Assembly: GCA_009982845.1 (NCBI GenBank)
Contig: JAADKB010000002.1
Coordinates: 2,542,001 to 2,606,000 of the forward strand
Direction of reading: 5' to 3'
Length of the DNA: 64,000 bases
DNA from: Delphinella strobiligena
Lineage: Eukaryota > Ascomycota > Dothideomycetes > Dothideales > Dothioraceae
The translations under genes were made by a program, and so were the position numbers. The notes beneath the pieces are model-generated. The model did not search any database, was not told the DNA's origin, and was given only the letters and a program-made list of their open reading frames with translations. Positions 1-10,649 of this stretch are shown one piece after another; within the stretch, counting starts at the first letter, position 1, and each line of letters begins with the position of its first letter.

Positions 1-375
1 TCCCCAAGGAAAAAAGAAGTAGGAAAAGGGGAGATTAGATAGACTTATAACAATTTATATACCACATTCACTATACACTATACACAAACGACATCTCATA
101 TAACAAGAACAAGAACAAATCAAAAAGAACAAAAATTACATGTCCAATCTCACTCCCATCCAGTCACTCCCATCCAGTCACTCCTATCCAGTCACAAAGG
201 GACATACGGACCGACAAAAGAACAATTAGATTGTGAGTCTTCAGTAATATCATTTCATTAGGATGCAAGTTCCGTCCTGGTCTAGAGAAGAGCATGATTG
301 AATTGCCCTTGGCTTTGTTGCATGCATATATTACAAAGCGATAATCGTGTTTCTTACAAGAAGCGACGTCCACAC
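1..375. other. Intergenic, 3' of CYP51
   Basis: A/T-rich sequence downstream of the CYP51 stop codon. It contains three near copies of a CCAGTCACTCC-type unit around 166-195. No coding region is supported; the short ORFs here lack any recognisable motif. Confidence 0.5.
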
Positions 376-2130
376 TCAAGCACTCTTCTCGTCAATGATT
401 CTCCTCTCGTAGTGAACAACAGCCGGAGCCAGGGGACGGGAGAAGAGAGACTAGACAGATATCAGCAACAAGTATCTCAAGGGCAAGGAAAAAGGTCAAG
501 AAAACTCACCGAGTAATCAGTCCCGACAACGCCCTCAACACCGTCAAGATTGCGGAATCTGAACGTCCTGACCATAGTGGCGAGAATGGTCTGAAGCTGA
601 ACATAGGCGAACTGCTCACCGATGCAGCGATGTCTGCCTGCGCCAAAGGGAAGATAAGGTGACGCTGCTCCCTTGGAGACCAAGCCGTATCCGTAATCCG
701 TTTTTTCCTCCTCTTCTGGGGCGGTCATGGCGGGTTTGAGCTTCTCGTATTTTTCGGCCGTCTGGTCGTTGTCCCAGCGGTGGGGCTCCCATAGAGCGGG
801 CTCGGGGAAGTATTCGGATGAGTTGGATGTGACTCCGGGAGCGGCGAGGAGGACGTGGGTGGGTGGGATGACGTAGGGAGTACCTTCGACGGGCATGGGA
901 GACTTGACGGCGCGCATGATGCTGTGGATGGGACTGTGGATTCGGAGAGTCTCCTTTACGACTTGGGCGTGCAGTGGCAGGCGGGACAGATCCTCAAAGG
1001 CCAGTTCGGGAAGACGGTCGCCGAGGACGGCCTTTTGCTCTTTCAACAGCTCTTCAGCAATGTCGGGCCGGGATGACAGACGTAGCAGGATCCAGGAGAC
1101 AGTGGCAGACGAACTGTGCTGACCGGCCATGAGCAGGGCGATCATCATGTGAGCGACCTCTCTGTCAGGGATCTGATTTCCATCCTTGTATTTGCAACTC
1201 ATCAGGTTCCAGATCATGTCAGTCTCTCCACTCTTTTCACCCTTGGCCTCTGCCTCTCTTCGCTCCTTGATAATTTCCATATACGTCTGTGTCATCTTCT
1301 TCTGGGCAAAGTCTCTCCTGCGGTTTTGGGGAAGTGGGGCCCATGGCAGCATGAAGTTGATAGGAGTAAAGCCCATGTCAAGGTCGTGGTAAAGATCGGC
1401 AAAGGTACTGTCGAATCTCTCGCGCACTTCCTTGCCCTGGAGAGAACGGCTGGCGGTGTAGATGGTCAATTCGGCCATGGCCTTGGGTACGTCGAGATTT
1501 CCGGCGTCGCCCTTGAAATATGCCGAAGTCTTGGTGTAAGCCTTTGTTTCGGCGGCGATGAGTTGAACGTAGGAGCGAAGGGCTTCAGTTGTGAGACCGA
1601 ACTTGACAAACTTCTTCTGCTCCATGAGCTTCGAGTTCGGGCAGTCGTACACGACATCGTGCCCAAAGACAGGCGTCGTCAAGGGGCTGTAGATCTCTTC
1701 GGCATTGACGTCCTTGAGTTTGCCATTGAGGATGAAGTCGTTGCCCTTGGTGCCCAAGCAGACAGTCGTCTTCTTGCCGAGCAGGATGAAGGTGAAAACG
1801 TCGCCATACTGCAGCGCATTGTCAGTTTGCCATGATACAACACAAAACTTGTACACCGCTTCCGCCATTCACTGATTGACGTACTTGTTCGCGACACCGG
1901 AAGAAGAACTTGTACGGGTCCATGCCATACGTGACAGTGCTGCCAATGAAAGGTATCCAGTGGAACACGAGCGGCGGTTCACTACTTTTTCTTCGCAGAA
2001 GTTGACTCGCTATGTTCAACAAGCAAGCAATAACAAAGAATGCGCCGAAGCCTATCATCGAGAGTTGCCAGACTGCTTGTCCTCTCAGATGACCAGACAC
2101 ACATTGTGTGACATCTCCGAGCAAGCCCAT
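376..2130 (-). CDS. CYP51: Sterol 14-alpha-demethylase (CYP51/Erg11)
   Basis: Cytochrome P450 of the ER membrane that removes the 14-alpha methyl group of eburicol/lanosterol in ergosterol synthesis; it is the azole fungicide target. I read three exons: 2130-1885, 1808-510 and 450-376, with introns of 76 and 59 bases, giving 539 residues, normal for the family. The start MGLLGDVTQ matches the usual fungal start, although the frame stays open upstream. An N-terminal membrane helix lies near residues 20-45. Family marks seen: the VVYDCPN segment (Tyr at about 136), the I-helix AGQHSSS, ExxR in KETLR, the YGYG stretch, and the heme loop FGAGRHRCIG with its Cys ligand. The last exon encodes SLFSRPLAP, the conserved C-terminal block, which supports the second intron. 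The segments commonly changed in azole-resistant strains look wild type. A CCAAT box lies 5' (see 2263). Confidence 0.96.
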
Positions 2131-2262
2131 GATGACCAACTGTGCTGAAAAGATAGGTAGAAACCACACGGGGGGCGACTCTGAATTATGTATGCGATGA
2201 TGAAACCACTTCAACAATTCCCCAAGATTATTATTGACATGGTCCGATTTCCAAATCAGCCC

Positions 2263-2267
2263 ATTGG
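2263..2267 (-). promoter_or_regulatory. CCAAT box upstream of CYP51
   Basis: ATTGG on the plus strand reads CCAAT on the gene strand, about 133 bases 5' of the CYP51 start. The CCAAT-binding complex is known to act at cyp51 promoters in other ascomycetes. Function here is inferred from sequence and position only. The surrounding 2131-2511 interval holds no gene. Confidence 0.35.
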
Positions 2268-2511
2268 CCGTCGGTTGAGATTATCTCCGGCTTGGCAGGG
2301 GAAATATTACGTGACATTCCAGCCCTAAACCACGTTGCATAACACCAGACTCTGACAACACTACACATTCATAGACGAGACATGGTATGCGCATGCTGAA
2401 TGAATCATATAGACCCTTTGAAAGTCGTATTAATATTTTCAATATTTTTGCACATCTGGGGTCACATGCTATCGTTGCCTTTGTCCATGACCCCAACAAT
2501 CCATCTTCCAA

Positions 2512-4512
2512 TCATCCCTTGACCTGCTTCATAGACTGATCTTGGTAATGGCTACCCACATCGTCACCGAAGAGTGCTTGGTCACCCTTCCCCCCCATCT
2601 TGACGAACTCGTCCGGATCCTGATCATGCGCTGGCTTCTTCTCCTCACCGCTTGACTTCTTGCCACCAGCTTCGTTCTTTTCCCACACCTTCACTGGTAC
2701 CTTTTCCTTCTCATCCTTGCGCCCAACACGTATCACCTTGGTGACGCTCACATCATTGATCGCACTCAACAGAGTCCTCTCTCTTACAGGCTTTCGCACA
2801 GAAAAGTCTAGCTTGCCCATGGCACCCGTCAATCCATCTGTGCTTCCTATGCTTTCACCTGGATTGATCACATCGTCTTTGCCAGATGGGCCACCAACTC
2901 TTCCAGTAGTCCACGGGTGCTCAAGGCATTGGTCGATGGTAATCCTCTTTTCCACATCCACTGTGAGCATTCGATCAATCAGGTCGAGTGCCGGGTCGCC
3001 AACGCTGTCCCAGTAAGGGCTGGGGTAGTCGAAACGTCCGAGCTTAATCTGTTGACTGAGGTTGTAGGGGTTGTCCTTTGTGTACAACTCGTCACTGAAT
3101 GGTGGAAAGCCGCAGAGGCAGATGTACAGGACAACACCCAGCGACCAAACGTCGACTGCACGAGTGTATCGGCGACGGTTTCCAGGCTCCAGTATCTCGG
3201 GTGCTACATAAGACGGTGTGCCGCAAAGCGTTGACGTGAATGATTCCTCTCCGATGATCTTAGCAAGACCGAAGTCGGCAATCTTGATGAACAGGTCGCG
3301 ATCGATGAGAAGAATATTCTCAGGCTTGATGTCGCGATGAACAATGTTGCGCTCATGCTGGTAGGTGCATCAGTACATGAAATAAGATAAACCCAAGGTC
3401 GAGCCAACTCACCAAATATTTCATGCCTTGGAAGAGTTGCACAAAGGTCTTCCTTGTCTCGGCTTCTGTCAACTTCTGCTTGGCGACGATCCAATTGAAG
3501 AGTTCTCCTTCGGGAGCCAGCTCGAGTACCAGATAGACTCCATCGCTCTCATCAAACGTGTCCTTGAGACACAAGACGTTTGGGTGAGAGACGCCCATTA
3601 GCACGGCGATCTCTTGCTGTAAACCCTCCACTCTACTCTTCTCCTCAGCTGCCTGTGAGTTGCTAACCCTGCGCTTCTCGAATCGCTTGACTGCAAACTG
3701 CATTCCCGAACACTTTTCCGTACACAAATACACAGTCGCGAAGTGACCCTTGCCCAGCTGGCCTTGAATGGAGTACTGTTGACGGAATCCGTTCCCATCT
3801 TGAATGCGTGGATATCTGAAGATGAAGCGTGCAGCATCCAAGACAGAAATCTCATCGCCATCCTGGAGATCGCGACGCTTGTTTCTTCCAACATATGCAT
3901 CGTTGACATAGGTGCCGTTGCCTGACAAATCCTCAAGCACAGCTATGCTCTCGCCGTTTTTGTTCTCGTTGTAGAAAAGGCAGTGGCGGTTGCTGACAGT
4001 AGGCACGTGGATCACACGGTCTGCGGGGTTGAACGGATCAGTATTCTTGCTCCAAGTCATTGAAATGGGTTCAGCTTACCGCATTCGGGATGCCTTCCAA
4101 TCAGATAACCACCAGCAGGAACACCCTTCTCCGCCGTTTCCTCTTCATACTCATTCTCCTGGTCTTTGTACTCGTCCTTGGCCACACGGTTCTTGCCGGT
4201 CGTCTTGCCTACCTTTGATTGTGGGACGGGACATGCAGCTCTTCTCCTCAGAACCAATGCTTTGCTGTCATCGAGACCGCCGTCTACAGGTATTAGATAG
4301 CCCCACACGCCTTCAGCTTCTTCGTCATCGACTTCATAGCAAATTGGAGGTGGTGGAAGGAATTGGCTGAAGGGCTGTGTATCTGACGGGGGCGAGTGTA
4401 GACCCAATGCACGTGGCGACGAATCGGGCGTGGGTTGACGGTGAGCCTGAGAGTCGGCGGGTGGGGTTATGGTAACATGTTCGTCGGTCGAATTGGATGC
4501 TTTTCGAGTCAT
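2512..4512 (-). CDS. chk2: FHA-domain checkpoint kinase (CHK2/Cds1/PRD-4)
   Basis: DNA-damage checkpoint Ser/Thr kinase acting in the nucleus downstream of ATR/ATM-type kinases. Exons 4512-4080, 4020-3413 and 3357-2512 (introns 59 and 55 bases) give 628 residues. The FHA domain covers about residues 135-215: GR at 139-140, SNRH at 154-157 and the NGTYVND loop bind phosphothreonine. The first intron sits inside the FHA core, and its removal restores GRHPECDRVIHV. The kinase domain follows from about residue 227: Gly loop LGKGHFATV, Lys256 in AVKRF, HRDIKPEN with Asp356, DFG at 375-377, then CGTPSYVAPE. One FHA domain makes it Cds1/Chk2-like rather than Rad53-like, which has two. The tail is Lys-rich. 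The N-terminus carries several SP/TP sites; a further 5' exon is possible because another frame is open between 4509 and 4769. Confidence 0.93.
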
Positions 4513-5085
4513 GGGAGATGGCAGGTGGGTTCGCAGTCCTTCTTTGACATCGGGCTTCCCTGAAAGACGTTCGGACCGTCTCGGCTTTTTCTGGGAATCA
4601 TTGACAGCATCTTCTTGTGAGCCCTGTCATATGGTGAGAGCAAGCTCGTAGGTGGGATTGAGAAGACAAACTCTGGCTCGTTTGAGACTCTGTTCTTGAG
4701 GCATCTCGATGGAGAGTCTTTGTGTTCCAGAATTGGCTGGTCTGTTCCAGGTGCAGGCGACGAGAGCACGAGCGCTGATACTCGGGTGGTGCTGCGAGTC
4801 TGATGGATAATAATGTCCCTGCGTGGACGAGGATTGAGCTCGAGGCGAGAGAAGGTGGTATCACTCGGACCCTATAATATTACGAGTAGTTGCGATTGGA
4901 CTGGTGATGCGATGCGATGCGCACAGGCCGGGAAAGTGTGCGCCAAAGCCGGCTTTAAAACTTAATCTCCATCCCCACACTTTTTCTCGACCGAGAACAT
5001 CACATCACCCGATAGCCACCTCACCTTTCTTTTGACGTATTGACACACGTGGTTACCATATCGGAATTCCCCTACATTAACACAA
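4513..5085. promoter_or_regulatory. Divergent CHK2 / ATG10 intergenic region
   Basis: Shared upstream region between a minus-strand and a plus-strand gene. It has a GATGC triple repeat near 4904-4920 and one half of a 37-base tandem duplication that spans the ATG10 start. A 5' exon of CHK2 could lie here, but none is proven. Confidence 0.45.
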
Positions 5086-5792
5086 ATGGTTACCATAGCA
5101 GAATTCCCCTATATCTCCGACGACGAGTTTATTTCGGCCTGTCATCAGCTACAAGATTCGTGTGAATGCAGTGTCTTGACCGATGATACTAAAGCGCTTA
5201 CCCTAAGATTCACCAGAACCGTCTCGTCGCATGACAACATCTCCCACACACGAAGCAGCGAAGTATGGGAGGCGGAAGACTGTGTTGATGAGATGGATGG
5301 AGGGGCATTGGTTACAAGTACGGAGACGACGTCCATTATCTTGCTTTATGATATTATGCTCTCCCCGAGCTACAGAGTGCCTGTGGTTTATCTCCAACTC
5401 AAGACGGGCGCTATGTCGTGTCAGATGCCCGATGTTGAGCAGCTGCATGACATGGTTGTACCGGACTCGCACAGGAGCGCCATTGAAGCGACTGGCGTGT
5501 ATGGGGCGCTATCGATGACGGTACCATGTCGTCTTTTCATGGCAGGAGTGCAAGCCCATAGGAGTAGCCTGCTGATGCTTGACTGCAGGACCATCCAATG
5601 ACTGGCTTACCATCGTACTTCGTGCATCCCTGCCGCACAGCCGATGCCTTGCGCGCAAGTTCGGAATCGGGTAAAGTCAGCCCGATGGAATACATGATGC
5701 TCTGGTTCGGAATCATAGGCACAAGCGTCGGTCTAGCCATGCCACTCCAAACTGCATATTGCGCTGAGGACACAGCCTTGTTCACTTCCTAG
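5086..5792 (+). CDS. ATG10: Autophagy E2-like enzyme Atg10
   Basis: E2-like enzyme that receives Atg12 from Atg7 and conjugates it to Atg5 during phagophore expansion; cytosolic. Two exons, 5086-5520 and 5589-5792, with a 68-base intron, give 212 residues. The family core is visible: a LSPSYRVPVVYL strand pair, then after the intron DHPMTGLPSYFVHPC, where Cys160 in HPC is the expected catalytic cysteine, followed by RTADAL. The intron falls exactly between ALSMT and DHP, which restores the conserved block. Length is usual for fungal Atg10. The start ATG lies in the second copy of a 37-base tandem duplication; the first copy has GTG in the equivalent place, so the ATG used is unambiguous. Confidence 0.9.
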
Positions 5793-5900
5793 CTCTTCTT
5801 GCGACTTGCCAAAGAGGCACCGAGATGGCTCGAACGTGAAGGCAAGGCCGAAACCCATCCTTTTGGTATCATGTCTCTCGATCAATGCCATAATTTGTCA

Positions 5901-6543
5901 TTACTCAGAGTCACTCTCCTCCATGGCCTCGTCATCCATGTCCATAGGAGCCTCATCTTTCTCATCGTCGCTTTCCTCCCTCACTCTCTTGACACCCTGA
6001 CCTGCCGGGCTCGGAGCGCTATCGGTCGAAGGCTTGAGAGGTGGCGGAGGAGCGGTGGTCGAGGGCGTGGCTCCAGCAGTGGTTCCGGGAGGGCCTGCAA
6101 AGATTGACTGCTGGAGAGTGCTCGCTTGGTTTTCGGCAGCGGCGGATGCAGCCAGAGGCGCAGGCTGCTTATAAGTGCCATCGAGTTTGGAAAGAGTGTC
6201 TGACTTTGATTTCGAGTAGGCGATTTTCTGTGTCGCGATGGTTAACATGTGAATAGAGGATACGCATGTACTACCAACATACCATTTCTTTGCCAAAGAA
6301 TTCGTGACCTTGAACAGCTCTCATAGCCTGTGTGCTTGCCGAAACATCGCGAAAGAGAACGTGAGCCTGGCCGCGCATCTTTGCTGTCTTCAGGCAGATG
6401 ATGTCCAGTACTGGGCCATAGACAGAGAACAACATGTAGAGAGCACGCTTCAAGTCATCCTTTTGGAGCTTGTCGGGAAGATTGGAGCAGTAGAGGGTGT
6501 GAGTTGGGCGAGGCTGTGCGCCGTTCGTCTTGGCCGTCGCCAT
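5901..6543 (-). CDS. U1A/U2B''-type snRNP RRM protein
   Basis: Spliceosomal RNA-binding protein of the U1A/U2B''/SNF family, binding U1 or U2 snRNA stem-loops in the nucleus. Exons 6543-6283 and 6227-5901 (intron 55 bases) give 195 residues. The N-terminal RRM has RNP2 as LYCSNL and RNP1 as MRGQAHVLF, and the conserved FFGKEM / KIAYSKSKSD strand is split by the intron. There is no second RRM. The C-terminal half is Ala/Pro-rich and ends in an acidic Asp/Glu tail. A single RRM fits U2B''/Msl1 better than U1A, but one fungal protein may serve both snRNPs. The upstream in-frame Met is rejected because MATAKTNGAQ lies directly before the RRM, as in homologues. Confidence 0.9.
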
Positions 6544-6880
6544 GCTGGCGTGGAATGTTATGTCTTTTAGCGGGCGCGTCAGGAAAGTCGATAACACTAC
6601 AGTCGTGATAGTCGCGAGTGAAAAGCGAGGGTCTGGTGTACTCTATAGACTCTTGTTATTAGCCGCATTGACCTTTGGGGACCTGAGGAAATCACGAAGC
6701 AGCGAGGCGCTCGACCACAGGGCAGGTGCGGGACTCCCCGAAAGCTTGGCAGGGATCCGCGTCATGCTCTCCCTCCCCATTCTTTGGGCATCCTCCCCAC
6801 CAATCTCGAACTACCTGTCTTACCTTAGCATACCTCCCATTACATACAGGCAGTTGAGAGAACTCCTGCCTTGACCGATC
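6544..6880. promoter_or_regulatory. Divergent snRNP / ARPC1 intergenic region
   Basis: A 337-base promoter region between divergent genes. It is pyrimidine-rich just before the ARPC1 ATG. No specific factor site was identified. Confidence 0.4.
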
Positions 6881-8025
6881 ATGTCTTCACCACAAGTTCA
6901 CCACCTCTTCCACCACCCAATCGCCGACCACTCCTTCTCAGCAGACCGCAACACACTAGCAGTCGCGCACGACAACCTCGTCGAGCTCTACGCCTCCAAT
7001 GGCTCCGGTTTCGCACTCCAGGACGAGCTTCGCGGCCACGACAAACTCGTAACCGGTGTAGACATCGCTCCCCTTAGCGGCAAAGTCGTCACCTGCAGTC
7101 AAGACAGGAACGCCTACGTATGGGAGAAATCCGGGGAGTCATGGAAACCCACGCTCGTCCTGCTGCGCATCAACCGAGCAGCCACATGCGTTCGATGGAG
7201 TCCGAGCGAGACCAAATTCGCCGTCGGGAGCGGCGCGCGGATTGCAGCCGTCTGCTATTTTGAAGAGGAGAATGATTGGTGGGTTTCGAAGCATCTGAAG
7301 AAGCCGCTTCGGAGTACTGTTACCAGTGTTGCTTGGCATCCCAATAGCGTCTTGCTCGCTTTGGGTAGTGCGGATGGTCATGCTAGGGTCTTGAGTGCTT
7401 TCATCAAGGGCGTTGATGAGAGGCCTCAGCCTAGCGTTTGGGGAGAGCGTTTGCCTTTCAACACTGTTTCTGGAGAGTTTCTTAATCAGACGGCTGGATG
7501 GGTTAAGAGTGTTGCTTTTAGCCCTTCGGGTGATGCTTTGGCTTTTGCTAGCCATGACTCCACTATTACTGTTGCTTACCCTGCCGGAGAAGGACAGTCG
7601 CCTCATGCCATCTTGAACATCACCACTCAGGTCCTCCCCTTTGCCGATCTTTTATGGATCAGTGAGAGCGAGATTGTCTGCGCTGGCTACGTAAGTCTGC
7701 CTTTCCATCTCCACCTGTACTATAGCTAACGTGAACCATCCAGGACTGCGAGCCCTTCCGCTTCAGTGGTTCCGCTTCGGGCTGGTCTATGGTCGGATCT
7801 CTTGACACTTCTGCTCAAGGCGGTCAGCAGAACCAGCGCGAGGAGTCCGCTCTCAATATGTTCAGACAGATGGATCTGAGGGGAAAGACAAAGGACGACA
7901 CGCAGCTGAAGACGCTTCATCAGAACTCCATCAGCACTGTCAGGCTATACTCTGGCTCTCCGGACAGTGTTCGCCAGATCACCACTAGCGGTGTTGACGG
8001 CAGAGTCGTCATTTGGAATTTGTAG
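6881..8025 (+). CDS. ARC40: Arp2/3 complex subunit ARPC1 (Arc40)
   Basis: WD40 beta-propeller subunit of the Arp2/3 complex, which nucleates branched actin at endocytic patches. Exons 6881-7690 and 7744-8025 (intron 53 bases, GTAAGT donor) give 363 residues, the family length. Diagnostic blocks: the start PQVHHLFHHPIADHSF, repeats such as LRGHDKLVTGVDIAP, CSQDRNAYVW, INRAATCVRWSP and VTSVAWHPNSVLLALGSADG, and the ending GVDGRVVIWNL. An insert between the last two blades (ALNMFRQMDLRG) matches the ARPC1 helical insert that contacts Arp2/3. The ATG at 6881 gives the canonical N-terminus. Confidence 0.95.
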
Positions 8026-8156
8026 ATGTATAGAAACGGCCCCGATCATCAGAGGGCGTGGAATGAAAGCCATGTCAAAATCTTCATTAGGCAATTCCTC
8101 GAATACGTCCAGTCACTCTCCTTCGTTCTGTCTGGTACATGCCGCTTCTGACATCC

Positions 8157-9824
8157 TTATCCTCTCCGCCCTCCTTTCCTCGAATGCTTCCCACCCCTCA
8201 CCCGCTTCTCAGACGTACTCGTACTAGCCACCACATCCACATCGCTCTTCCCAGTAAGATCAATAATACAACGCTCCCCAGCCCCAACCGCATACAACCC
8301 CAACAAAACCTCAACCTCAGCATCAACAACATCCATATCCTCCTTCCTCGCAAGCTTATTAATCCTCAAATCATAGCCCCCGACTTCCCTCGGCCACCCG
8401 TTCAAATAAAACGCATAAGGCGCCGTCTCGTGCACTGCCTGATCGTCATCGACGACGACAGCGATGGCCGAGTAGTTCCGCATCGTCTAGTCGTTCGTGC
8501 GTAGGGTATAGCAGCGAGAGGAGTCGGGGTGTCATTCGCGGTGGGCGGTTTGCGTTGAGCACGTGGGTTGCTAGGAAGGGCTCGTTCGCTGCGTGGAGCA
8601 TGCGTACGCATATTGAGATGTTGTGGCAGGGGCAGTCGTGTCTTGGTTTTTCTTTCTGGAGTGAGTTAGTCGAGGGCGGCCGCTGGATGCTGTGCGGCAA
8701 GGCGGAACTCACCGACGTCTCTGTAACGTGTTTCTGTTTTTTCCTGCGGTTCCGTCTCTCTTGCACTGTTTCGGGGACTGGTGAAGGCGTCTCCCTGTAT
8801 GTCTTGTCTGCTTGGCGAGGACGTAGATTGTAGGCTTTGACTGCGCGGACTAGCGGTGCCGAGTCTTCTTCTATGTCGCCATGTGAAGCCACAAAAGTTC
8901 TAAAAGATCGACGTCCCTCTTCTCTACCCCATTCCCAATCGTCAAATGTAAGACTCGGCGAAGACTGTGACGTTGGCAGGCTGCTGTCGTTATCGGAGGA
9001 ATTCGCACTGCTGGAATGGATATCCACAATCTTGAAAGTGGATGCTTGGCCATTCTTGCGATCCGCTTGAGATAAAGTAGGAGTTGGGTTGACATTCGAG
9101 GATGAGCTGGATGCGGACGTGGCTGCTTCACTGCTTTCCTCATCTCCAGATGTACGATGCCTTCCAGCTCGCTTTCTCTTCACACCAGCTACATACTGAC
9201 CTAAATCCCGAACCAGTCGTTTCGTCTCTAATGAAGGACTTCCGATTATCTCGAGATCATCGCTCGAAGTCGTTGCTGTGGACGATGCGCGATGCCGCTC
9301 AGGAGCTTGCTGACAGAATGTCCTCGAGTTTCGACTTTCTTTGCACACGCTGGGACTGGTACGTCGCACGCCTCGGGAGCCCTTGCTACTCGTATCTCCA
9401 TGGCCAGTATGATCGCTCTGCAATCCGCTTGTGTCAGAAAGCTGTGCGAATCGCGAACCCGTCTCTTTGCCAGAATTCCTCATTCTCATGTTCTTTTTGA
9501 ACAGCGCGGTATTGTGTGCCAATGACTTCAACATGTCGTCTTTTAACGTGCTGTCCGGTTTCTTATGAAACACGCGTAGGCTTTCGAAGAAGCTTTCGCC
9601 TCTTTCTTCTGACCATGTTCGCTGTTTTTGATACGATATCAGAATCCAGTCACCGAGTTAGTGCGTCACCAGAGACTCACGCGGCGAACATTGGCTCTTT
9701 GGTCACTGCGCACCCATTCTCGAGGCCTCTTCGAGGAATTCTGTTGCATGACGATGTGCATCGCGCTCAGCGTCCCACTCACAGTATTTGTGTTTATCAC
9801 CGTCTCGTACATGGGATATTCCAT
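8157..9824 (-). CDS. Unrecognised lineage-specific protein
   Basis: Exons 9824-9681 and 9621-8713 (59-base intron, CTAAC branch) are well supported: the splice joins VRR to RTWSEERGESFFESL in frame. A further 57-base intron at 8712-8656 is a multiple of three, so the frame stays open either way. The protein is Ser-rich and basic in the middle (GVKRKRAGRHR), with a conserved-looking N-terminal helix around FHKKPDSTLKDDMLKSL. The tail is uncertain. The main frame stops at 8446, while another frame from about 8486 to 8157 encodes a protein-like stretch (YAFYLNGWPREVGGYDLRIN). A 76-base intron at 8562-8487 with a weak GTGCTC donor would join them. Function unknown. Confidence 0.5.
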
Positions 9825-10649
9825 CGTCAGATTTGGGGTTCCTGTGCGCAAAATTGGACACTCATGGCGCTGGCTGCGAGAACAAGGTCGCCTTCCTGCA
9901 AGTATGCACAACAAGCATCTCTCATTCGCGGCTGCTACTCCTTGTGCTACCCTGGTGCAATCGCGGAGATATCGGAACTCATGGTCAGCTCATGTACTCA
10001 CAACTCATCACACACTTAGCGCAACCACCAATGCATGGTAGACCCTTTGAAGCGACCAGCAAACATTTTGAAACAGAGCACAACAGCGTTGAGATAGCGG
10101 AAGCACCTCGAAGTAGACTGTGATGTCCCCGCTGCCGATCACTCCGGTCCACTTGCTCATCTGAATTGCCGGAGGCTTTTACCCTGATGTCGGTTTAGAT
10201 ACCCAAAGCTCAATTGTAGAAATCTGGAGATACTTGTCCCGCACATGTGTCTCTTGGAACGAAGTGTCAGCAACAGGATCGACTTGAAGTCTGCAGACTC
10301 GCGTTCCAAGGCTCCAGGTTAGAAACTTGTCGCTGGACCATTCTCGTTGAATAAATTTACCGGGTTTGAACAGGTTGCATACTGTATGCATGCATGCATG
10401 CAGTGCACATACCACGACCACGCAGGCATGCTCCACAAATCCAGGACGGAAATAAAGTCCCGGGTTAGCAACAGCGACCAAGTAAAATGTGACAGGTACC
10501 AGATTGTGTGGCTGGTCGCGGCTTACCAGCCGCAAAATGGTTGATGAACGTTCCTGAAAGCCTATTCGAAATCCCTTCGAGTGCCGTTTTGCGTGCTGAT
10601 TGAGCGGGAAACGGCACAGCACTCAGGCTTGGAGAAGTCCTGCACCTGT
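9825..10649. promoter_or_regulatory. Intergenic region
   Basis: Between a minus-strand and a plus-strand gene. It contains a TGCA-type short tandem run near 10385-10403. An upstream exon for the 10.65 kb gene may lie here, since its frame is open 5' of the first ATG back to about 10545. Confidence 0.35.

Noticed and set aside
1116..1835. 239-codon plus-strand open frame opposite CYP51
   Set aside because: It is the antisense of a strongly conserved P450 exon; its residues show no motif.
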